Origin: Magnolia sinica
Lineage: Eukaryota; Streptophyta; Magnoliopsida; Magnoliales; Magnoliaceae
Reading direction: 5' to 3'
Length of the DNA stretch: 64,000 bases
NCBI RefSeq assembly: GCF_029962835.1
Contig: NC_080574.1
Location: 25,022,001-25,086,000 of the forward strand
The notes under the pieces were generated by a model. It had not been told where the DNA came from. It was given only the letters and a program-made list of their open reading frames with translations, and did no database searches. The translations under genes were made by a program, and so were the position numbers. Shown piece by piece: positions 55,582 to 64,000 of the stretch. Numbering within the stretch: the stretch's first letter is position 1; every line of letters starts with the position of its first letter.

Positions 55582-58049
55582 TTTAATGTAAGACCCATAT
55601 CCTAGCCCGTACTATTCCGTAGGCCTCCACTGTCCTCCCGGTCGAATTCCGACAACCTGCGATCTGTTATCGGCGTTTGCGCGTGATCCTGAGTCGTGTC
55701 CTGTATATCTAAGTCGGCTCGACCCGAGACTTATACCCTTGCGACTGCGCCGTCGCGGCGGTTCAGACGTCACGTCTCACGCGTCGAGGCGATACCGTGG
55801 CCAGGAGATATGGGCCCGTGTTCAGTTCGATGAAAATGCCGCGCATTACAAATACCGAGGAAATCTCTACGATACATCACATCAATCCATCAATCAAATG
55901 TCAAGTACTCTATCCCATCCCCAAGTATAACACCCATCCCTAAAGTCAACTCTCTCGCTTACATATCGAGTACACATCACTCCATCACCCATCTCTTTCT
56001 CTCTTACAACCTCTCTCTCTCATTCTCCCAAGCAACCCATGTCCAAGCTCCATGAGAGAGCTAGGTGTGGCCCACCTTCCTACCATCCAATCCCACCCTC
56101 TATGATCAATCTCAACCGTTGAATAATGTTCCATTGGAGCTAAAGATGAGGAAAAGTCCAAGATGAAGCAAACGGTGGGTGATTTTTTAATTTGTATTTG
56201 ATGATCTTGATGTATGTGATTGTAAGCTAGAGGGGCCCACAGTGGCGGGGTCCCTCCTATTTCCATCGATCTCTCTCTTTCTCTCTCTCGATGCATGGCC
56301 CACCAATGATACATGCATTTCACCCATGCTGTGGAGCCCACCATGATGTATTTACTTCATCCACGCTGTCTAGGCGATTTGGACGGTGCTGGATCGGCTG
56401 GGATGGTGGGGATTCATCCCACACGTGGGCTAATTTTTTTAAATGGAAGTGGATTGGCTGATGTACCTACACAGCTAAATAACTGCTGTATTGATGTTTG
56501 CACATTCAGAGGGTGTGGTATATGTTGTATCTACACCATTCAGGTGGGGCCACCTTGATGTTTGTGGTCTATCTAGACCGTCTGTACATGGCCCCACGTG
56601 ATGTACATGTTTCTTCCAAGCCGTCCACGTGGGACCCACCTGCTTTGAAACCAGATTGGCTGGTGTTCCTTCCACGCAGCATTTCAGCTGCAGTATTGAC
56701 GTCAGCAGGTCCTGTGGGGCCCTGATGTATATGTAACTAGAGCTGGGCATCGGACCGAGTCGGACCGGATTGGGTCCTACTCGACTCAGGATCGAAATCT
56801 GGAGGGCCGAATCCAAACTCGATCATATCCGGAGCCGAGTCCGGGTCATTTAACCCAAACAGATCCTAATCCCTCCTGGCCTGAGCCGATCCGAGTTCGT
56901 CTCGGTCAAGACAACCGAGTCGGATCGGATCGGGCAAGGGTCGGATCGTCATTTTTTTCAACGGTGTTGAAATCATTATTCCCACTGTTTCTTACGGTCT
57001 GATCTACTTGATTATTAGATATATTTAAAATTTAGCATAAATCCCTAAAATCATCTGAAAAAACTGATGGACGGTTTGGATAAACCAAAAAAAATACAAG
57101 ACAAGCCCACATAGTTTACTCAAATAACTCAGTACGAAATCTACTTCTAACTCCATAAGTACTTACTGTCTATAGGCTATAGGTCCTACCCACAAGACAA
57201 CTGCTCTATGTACAACTATAGCTCCTACCAGCTATACAGCTCTTGCAAGTACTACAGGGTTCGCAAAAATTATTTGGTAAAGAACTTTGTTTCAACAGGC
57301 CACTTGTTCCATGCACTGTGGTTGTGGCACCTGATGAGCGGATCAGCCTTATTTAATTCTTTTTTGCGTAGATTCATGGTGGAGCCCAGGTGATGGACGG
57401 TTTGGATGTCATACATTTAGGCTGTCTTCATACATGTGTTGCATGAAAGTGAGCTGGGTTACACTCGCGTGGTATTAGCAAACGCAATGTAGTCTGTATT
57501 CCCTTCAGATGTTTGCGCCTATACATGCTGACGTATTACAATAAAGGTAAGTTAAGAGACTACACGCTGGATTTAGAATCCTATCAATGATTCAAATTGT
57601 TTATTTGATAGGACTGCTGTTGGATAAGGGATTCACAAAATAACTCTCAGTCTGAAAATCTGAAGACTTTAATTCTAAAAAGATTATGTTAACCGTCCAT
57701 ATCAAAAGGAAAAGAGTTAAAATACTCCAACCTCTACTTGTTGTCCATCCACCATCAAAAGAAACGCACATTATATAAACGGTTTGGATCATTTGAAGAT
57801 AACCCAAATTCAAGGCTAGACTCCTGACGTATTTTATTTGAATACATTGGGATGTAATCGATCGTTTCTAGATTTGATGGTTATCTTAAGTCGACAATGT
57901 ACTCTGCTCGAGAAATTTACTCTATGTGAAGACGACTATAGGCTATAGCTCCTACCAGCTATACAGTTGCTCTGTACGTGTCATGCGAAGACGAGCACTG
58001 ACGCTCCTCGAGCTCCGAGTTGTACGAACGGTTCAAAGGAGATCAAAGT

Positions 58050-58490
58050 TACATGGCCCCACAGTGATGTATTTAGTAAATCTATACCATTCATCTATTT
58101 TTAGAGTTCATTTTAGAGTATTATCCAAAAAATGAATCATATCCAAAGATCATCTGGACCACACCATAAATAGAAGTGGAGATAATGATTTTCACCGTTG
58201 AACAATTTATACGGCCCACCATAGCGTTTATTTTCATCCAATCTATTCGTAAGGTCACAAAGACCTCAATGAAGAGGAAAAACAAATTTCATATTGATCC
58301 AAAACTTCTGTGAACCCAAGAAGGGTTTCAATGGTAGACTTCAATTCCCCATTACTTTCCGTAGTGTGGTCCACTTAATAGTTAGATATGTCTTATTTTT
58401 TGTCTCAAGCTTTAATACGATATTCTCAAATGGATGGACGGTTTGGATATAACACATACCTTGTAAGCAGACCCACGGAACTTGCTAATG
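58050..58490. mobile_element. TIR element, copy 14, inside the hAT
   Basis: Left 'catggccccacagtgatgtatttagtaaatctataccattcatct', right 'tggatggacggtttggatataacacataccttgtaagcagaccc'. Interior in standard order. Its left side directly follows the motif 'gcgaagacgagcactgacgctcctcg...ggttcaaaggagatc' (57968-58038) shared with 3.77 kb. Confidence 0.6.
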
Positions 58491-58631
58491 TTACACCTGC
58501 AAATCCACCTCGTTCACCAGCTAATACGCTTCCGTCAACTAGCATGTAAACGGCTGTATTGCAACCATTCCTGCTACGACTCTCTCTGTCTTTCTCTCTT
58601 CCGTGCATAGCTTTATATCATTTCTCAGTGT

Positions 58632-58735
58632 ATTTTCCTCTCCGACAAAGAAATCCCATAGAGCTCCAAAACCCAACGGCTCTCCATGTATATTTCTCTC
58701 CAACAGAGAAATCCCATAAAAGCTCCAAAACCCAC
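58632..58735. repeat. Tandem duplication of about 53 bp
   Basis: 'ctctccgacaaagaaatcccatagagctccaaaaccca' is followed by 'ctctccaacagagaaatcccataaaagctccaaaaccca'. TC-rich leader-like sequence lies before and a GA-rich tract (58782-58845) after. Confidence 0.8.
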
Positions 58736-60139
58736 TGCAAGACATCTAGCTAGCTCTTCTTGCCTTCTTCTTCAACAAAAAGGGAGAGACAGAGATATAG
58801 GGAGAGACAAATATAGAGAGAGATAAAGAGAGATAGAGAAATAGAGTTGGGGCTCAGGTGTACATTGGGCAGGATTTTTTGGCGTCAAACGAAAAGCCAA
58901 AGATGCGTGGGGAAAGAATTTTTCAAAATCGAGGGATATTTACATCCTGGGTTGGGTCGGTTCGATTCGGACCCTTTCAGTCTAGGTTTTCGGATTGGTT
59001 CTGTTCGGATACACCCCTATCCGAATCCGACCCGAAAAATGATCGGATCTAGATGGACAGATTTGATCAGGGCCGATCTAGGCCATCGGTTCTGTTTGGA
59101 ACGGTATCGAGTCGGGTCGGATCCATCGGATCGGGTCCAACTTGCCCACCTCTATATGTAACCACACCATCCTTGCTGCCTCTAGCATGTGGGGTCCACC
59201 TAATGATATGCTGGATCCACACTGTCTATAGCCTGGACGGTGGGTCCCAGGCAGCTCAAAGCTGCTAACTGACGTTAGTAAGCTCTGAGGGTCTGATCAG
59301 GTATGTGTTTTATACCAGCCGTTCATCTCTGGTGCTGTTGTGAGGCCAGCCATGATGTATGGGTCTTATCTGCACTGTCCAGCAGGTTTGGACGGTGGGT
59401 ACCCACCATGTGATATGTGTTTTATCCCAGCCACTGAATGTGGGACCACCATGATATATGGGCTTCAAATCCACGCCGTCTGTCCATTTTGATGGACGGT
59501 CCAGAATGTGGGACCCACGAGGGGTATGTGTTTTATACACACCGTCCAGCGTCCATACTTGGATGCTGGACCTCTTTTAATAAAAAAATAAAATATAATA
59601 TAATATTATATATATGTATATATGTGGTGGGCCCCATGTGGGACCCACCTGTTGGATGGATTGCCAAGGTACCGCACACCAGCTATATCGCTGTGTACTG
59701 ACGTCAGCAGTTCTATGGGCCCATCACGATGTATGTGTTAGATCCAAACCATCCGTCCATTAGGGACCCACCTTTGATGTGTTTTAGACCCAAGCCGTCC
59801 ACCTATTTTGCCATGTGGGCCACACCATGATGTATTTATTTCATCCACATCGTCCAGATGTGCTGGACAGTGTTGGACAATATTTGGACAGTGTTGATGT
59901 ACATGGACAATGTTTGGACTGTGTTGATCACATTAGTGAGCCATGTACCCCTATGATAGTGTACAGTGATACACATGTTGCACTTACCACTATTGAAATG
60001 ATTTTAGATGTAATCCAAGCTCCCACTGTCTGTCAGGATGTAGGACCCACCGTGATATATATGTTATATATTCACACCATCCATTCATGTGGCCCCTACG
60101 TGATGTACGTGTTTGATCCAAGCTATTCATGTCATGCGG

Positions 60140-60430
60140 CCCACTTTGATGTACATGAAGCCCATGAGTAAGGCCCATTGTGATATATCTGAGGCCCACA
60201 AGTTGTGGCCCATCGTGATGTATTTGAGGCCCAGTTATGAGGCCCATTATGATGTATTTGTGGCCCATTTGGCGAGGCCCACATTGATGTATATATGGCC
60301 TACGTGAGGAGGCCCACTGTGATGTGTTTGTGACCTTTGGCGAGGCCCGATGTGATGTATATGAGAGGCCCATGTGATGTATTTGAGGCCCAAGTGCAGG
60401 GCCCACCTATTGTATATTCAAGGCCCGATG
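60140..60430. repeat. 34-36-bp array 'gaggcccattgtgatgtatttg'
   Basis: About eight degenerate units; minus-strand frames over it are repeat-derived. Counterpart of 7905-8350. Confidence 0.8.
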
Positions 60431-60574
60431 TGATGTGTGATTTGTCATGATATATGTAATGATGTTTATGTGGGCCAATCCTTGGGAGCAATGTTGGTTA
60501 AATGTCCACATTGATGGGTAATGATGGTTGAATGTCCATATTGTGACATTCTATTAGGCCTTGTTAGGCTCATT

Positions 60575-61125
60575 CTCACCGATTTCGATTATCGAGGCTG
60601 TTTCTAATTGTCGATATCGATTCTGATTGTCGAGTCCGATTCTGATTGTCGATACTGATTCCGGTTGTCAAGGTCGATTCCGATTATCGAGGCCGATTGT
60701 TGAGGCCGATTCCAATTCCAATTGTCGAGACTAATTGTTGAGGCCGATTATCAAGGCTGATTCCAATTGTCGAGGCCGATTGTTGAGGCCGATTCCGATT
60801 CCGATTGTTGAGGCCGATTCTAATTCCGATTGTTGAGGCCGATTCTGGTTGTCGAGGCCGATTCCGATTGTCGAGGGGCTGATTCCAATTGTCGAGGCCG
60901 ATTCTGATTGTCGAGGTTGATTCCGATTGTCGATACAGATTCCAATTGTCGAGGCCGATTCTGTTTGTCGATACCAATTTCGATTGTCAAGGCCAATTGT
61001 TGAGGCCGATTCTGATTCTGATTGTCAAGGCCGATTCCGATTTTGATTGTTGAGGCCGATTCCAATTTCGATTGTCGAGGCCGATTCCGATTGTTGAAGC
61101 CGATTCTGATTCCAATTGTCGAGGC
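60575..61125. repeat. Array of 'cgattccgattgtcgagg'-type motifs
   Basis: Units of 12-24 bp built from gattccgattgt(c/t)gaggcc. The minus-strand frames (60684-60977, 60820-61218) translate into asparagine/arginine-rich repeats and are not genes. Counterpart of 7236-7830. Confidence 0.9.
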
Positions 61126-61450
61126 CCAATGTGATGTATATGCGACCCGTATTTGAGGCCCATTGTGATGTGCATTCGACCCGTGTTTGAGGCCTAATGT
61201 GATGTATATGCGGCCCATATTTGAGGCCCATTATGATGTGTATTCAGCCCTTGTTTAAGGCCCAATGTGATGTATATGAGGCCTATGTGATGAGGCCCAT
61301 TGTGATGCATTTGAGGGCTAGGCGATGGAGCCCATTGTGATGTATGTTAGGCCCATGCAAAAGGCCTATCGTGATGTGTATTAAGCTCTTGAGTGAGGCC
61401 CATGGTGTTATATATTTAGCCCTTGTGTGAGGCCTAGGTCCACTATATGT
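61126..61450. repeat. 34-36-bp array 'gaggcccaatgtgatgtatatg'
   Basis: About nine units, continuing directly from the previous array. Counterpart of 6990-7235. Confidence 0.8.
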
Positions 61451-63140
61451 TAAGCTCTATGTGAGCCATTCCTTGGGGGCAATGTTAGTTAAATGTCCAC
61501 ATTATCGAGGTCGAATGTCAATGCCGGTTATTGATACCAATTATGAGTATGTGACAACATAGCATCATGATACATGCCCATACGCATCATCTGTATATTT
61601 GTTATGAGATATGATTGGCCATTGCATATGCCATAGTGCCGGTGGTTTATGAGACTCCCTGATAGGCGGAGTTATCCCACATGAGCGCACGGTATGCGCA
61701 TGATTGATGCATGACTAGATTTTATGACTCATGTATCTCGCATTGTGTGTTATGATTACTGTACACCCCTGCGACATCAGGGCCGTAGCCTCCACAGGCA
61801 TGTCGTGGATGGCTAGATGGAAAACTGAAAATGTTTGGTTCGAGCATCTGGGCACTTTGGATGTCCGTGGGTGAAAGTTCCTAAACCTCTGTGGTCATGA
61901 GACACTCCAACGTCTCCCACTATGTCATAGTTGGTTGGGAGGGGGTGTGACCTTATCTGCCCGAGTGAGGGGGCTATCAGCTAGGTTGAGTTTGACGAGC
62001 TCCTAAATGTGTCCGCTATCAATGAGTCGGGTAGGCATTAGTATACTACTGATAGGCAGGTAGTGAGGTCTTTTCCACTCGCTGGGCTGCGCAGCCGGCC
62101 AGGGCGGCAGCCAACTTGGAGTGTAGTAGACCCCGGTGATGATCCTAGAGATTTACAGTATTGATACGAGGACTTATTGAGTAGGAGTTGCATATTCATT
62201 CATTCATTTATTCACTATCCACTCGGGCTAGTGGTGTGCAACTAATTGTTGTGTACCTTCGCAATGGCAAGGATTTCGGTTGGGGCGCGCGACTAACCCG
62301 AGGTCAGGGGTTTACCACATTGAGTCTAGCTATCCAAATTTAGGTATGAGACTGGTTTGAATAGAAGTCCCTTGTGATGGACCCCATAGCCCGCGATACT
62401 ATGTACTATCATCCTGACTTCACTCCAGCTTAGTCATTTCATTCGCACCGCATATTGCATTGCATTAGCAATATTTAACATTTTGGGTAACTATGTTTTT
62501 GCATTTATATGGCTTAGATGAGGTTGATGGTATTCGTAGCTCGTCAGGATTTGCATATTGTATTACATCCTCGGCATCTGATATTTGGATCATTATGATA
62601 TGCATTCCGTACTTGATATTGTATGACTCATGGACTTACCAATATGTTTCTGCTTACTCTGATATCATATGATTCATGATCTTGCTAGTATTTTCGACAT
62701 TGTATGATTATGGCGTTGTATTTGTGTGCTTGACACTTATCTTGCGCACACACTTTCACCGCCCTCTAAGCTTTTTATAAGCTTATGTACGATAGATGCG
62801 TGCAGGTGGCATTAGGTTGCAGCAGAGTGGAGCTTGGAGCACGCAGCATCTTCTGAAGTTTTGATTTTCGATATATGTATTTCTCTTTCATCATTGTATT
62901 CAAATGTTTATATTAGTGGATATGTGATGATGATATTGCCTTTGTGATTTGGGTATACTTGTGGTTGTGCTTCTTATGAGACAAATGTACGTTAAAAAAT
63001 TCTCCTTGTAGGATCCCAGGATCGGAACCTGACGTATGGTACTGTAGCTGAGAATGGGGTACTACGGAGGCTGTCGGCACCGGATTCAACAATCAAGAAT
63101 TCTGTGAGCCCGATTTTTGGGTTTAGGGCATGACATTTAA

Positions 63141-63660
63141 TGTGCATAATTTATTAGGTAGGGCCTACCTTTGATGTTAGTCATCTATCATTTGGAGCCT
63201 ACCATCAATATTATTGTCCATTATATGGGGCCCGTCTTTAATGTCCATTGCTCATCATGTGGAGCCCACCTTTGATGTGGAACATCCATCATGTAGGCTC
63301 ACCTCTGATGTGGGGCATCTATCATGCGGGACTTGCCTTGGATATGGGCCACTCATCATTAAGTCGAGCTTTGATGTAGACTGTCCATCATGTGCGGCCT
63401 ACCTTAATGTGGAACATTCATCATGTGGGGCCCACCATTATTAATTTCTCATCACGTGGAGCTCGCCTTTGATGTGGATTGCCCATCATGTGAGCCCCAC
63501 CTTCAAAATAGGTTGCCCGTCATGTAGAGCTTCCCTTGGATATGGGTCATTCATCATGATGGATGGACCTTTGATGTAGATCGTCTATCATGGGGGGTGG
63601 GGCCACCTTGATATGGGCCATCATCATGTGGGGCTTGCTATATCATCTACCCATTTATTG
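63141..63660. repeat. 34-36-bp minisatellite, right half
   Basis: About fourteen units 'catcatgtggagcccacctttgatgtgg'. The plus frame at 63214-63444 is the repeat. Positions 63661-64000 are AT-rich element flank with a 51-bp tandem duplication 'tgaaagttgaaaataaattaaaataataaattataaaaat' (63774 and 63825). Confidence 0.85.
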
Positions 63661-64000
63661 GATGATTTTCCAATCTTATGAACTTTACGAGGGGTTTATG
63701 GCCATAAAGAGCATATTTCCTTTTGAAAGTTATTGTGTCACCAATGAAAATGAATGAAATAAATTACTTTTGAAAGTTGAAAATAAATTAAAATAATAAA
63801 TTATAAAAATAAGTTACTTTTAAAAGTTGAAAATAAATTAAAATAATAAATTATAAAAATAAGTTACTTTTTCTATTAAAAAAAAACTACTTATTTAAAT
63901 TCAATAACTAAATTAACTTAGTTAAGAAAAGTAAAACCTGCATAAGTTAAAAAAGCTACTTATTTGGTAGTATCTACACAGACCCTTATATCAAGCACCT

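Larger units (their letters stand above)
56730..59162. mobile_element. hAT element (56738-59154) with 8-bp target duplication
   Basis: tatgtaac stands on both sides (56730-56737 and 59155-59162). Ends TAGAGCTGGGCA and, reversed, TAGAGGTGGGCA: 12-bp inverted repeats with one mismatch. Eight-base duplications and TAGAG-type ends are typical for hAT transposons. Subterminal sequences are rich in 'ggatcgga/tccgatcc'. No transposase; non-autonomous. Inside: TIR-family pieces (57000-57105 and 58050-58490) and a direct repeat of 'ctataggctata..tcctacc' (57172 and 57940). Confidence 0.9.
55587..63135 (+). mobile_element. 7.55-kb solo LTR-like element with perfect 5-bp target duplication
   Basis: Starts TGTAAGACCCATATCC and ends TTTAGGGCATGACA. 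The bases tttaa stand on both sides (55582-55586 and 63136-63140). Order of parts: GC-rich start shared with 9531-9830, TC-rich tract, hAT insertion, many short inverted copies of the 'ccatgatgtatgtg...ccgtccatcc' words (59150-60130), three tandem arrays (60140-61450), then the region shared with 5080-6900. The right end resembles the right end (in sense) of the 3.16-kb elements (cccgatttttgggtttaggg against ccgatttccaggg), so the families are related. Without the 2.4-kb hAT the LTR measures about 5.1 kb, long for a plant LTR. No pol. Confidence 0.8.
55265..63988. mobile_element. Minisatellite-carrying element, split by a 7.5-kb LTR
   Basis: Left end 'agggggcgtttaaatcgcaagttagtttagaaaagctacatatgttataagtagc' and right end, reversed, 'aagggtctgtgtagatactaccaaataagtagctttttt' are loosely inverted. 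Next to the ends lie halves of one 34-bp minisatellite array (55440-55581 and 63141-63660), separated only by the LTR insertion. Same design as 26880-28925. The right end may extend past 63988. Confidence 0.5.

Noticed and set aside
58847..59161. 104-residue plus frame near the hAT end
   Set aside because: It runs through the GA-rich and ggatcgga subterminal sequence of the hAT and has no transposase motif.
60684..61231. Asparagine/arginine-rich minus-strand frames
   Set aside because: Translation of the cgattccgattgtcgagg array; no independent evidence of coding.

Overview
This window looks like intergenic, repeat-dominated DNA from a large plant nuclear genome. No intact protein-coding gene can be supported. 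The evidence for a plant is direct: relics of Ty1/copia reverse transcriptase and RNase H, a Mutator-like (MULE) zinc knuckle, a CACTA end, three tRNA-derived SINEs, and decayed exons of typical plant genes (a receptor-like kinase of the ERECTA type, a Rop/Rho GTPase-activating protein, a GPI ethanolamine phosphate transferase). The very abundant inverted-repeat family with ends of the type 'gggcccaccatgatgtatgtg...gccgtccatcc' recalls what I have seen in magnoliid genomes; that placement is an inference with low confidence.

Layout. 0-4.4 kb: end-to-end copies of the inverted-repeat family, one split by a SINE. 4.5-17.6 kb: a mosaic of five blocks of a 21-bp minisatellite (about 4.4 kb, roughly 210 units) alternating with pieces of a giant LTR-like element (5080-9065) and two near-identical blocks with inverted arms (9531-11519, 12218-14214). 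17.6-25.5 kb: SINEs, another inverted-repeat copy and a decayed 3-kb LTR-like copy. 25.5-29.7 kb: two copia relics on the minus strand flanking a 2-kb insertion that carries a 34-36-bp minisatellite. 30.1-36.0 kb: the only gene-like section, with four or five broken gene fragments on both strands (kinase, an unidentified C-terminal segment, RopGAP, one GPI-transferase exon), plus a perfect 160-bp tandem duplication and a small TIR element. 36-41 kb: more inverted-repeat copies, a 1-kb AT-rich tract and a CACTA terminus. 42.0-44.4 kb: an element with long (over 300 bp) inverted arms. 45.4-54.3 kb: two 3.16-kb solo LTR-like elements, the first with a perfect 5-bp target duplication, the second with near-matching flanks and nested in an older LTR. 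54.3-54.7 kb: a MULE transposase relic. 55.3-64 kb: an element with the 34-bp minisatellite, split by a 7.55-kb LTR-like element (perfect 5-bp duplication), which is itself split by a 2.4-kb hAT element (perfect 8-bp duplication).

The nesting gives a relative time order in several places: the hAT entered the 7.5-kb LTR, which had entered the minisatellite element; the 2-kb element lies against copia; a SINE entered an inverted-repeat copy. The most unusual signals are (1) the 21-bp/LTR mosaic, (2) a short acidic reading frame kept at the same place in both 3.16-kb LTR-like elements, and (3) the cluster of unrelated gene fragments at 30-36 kb.
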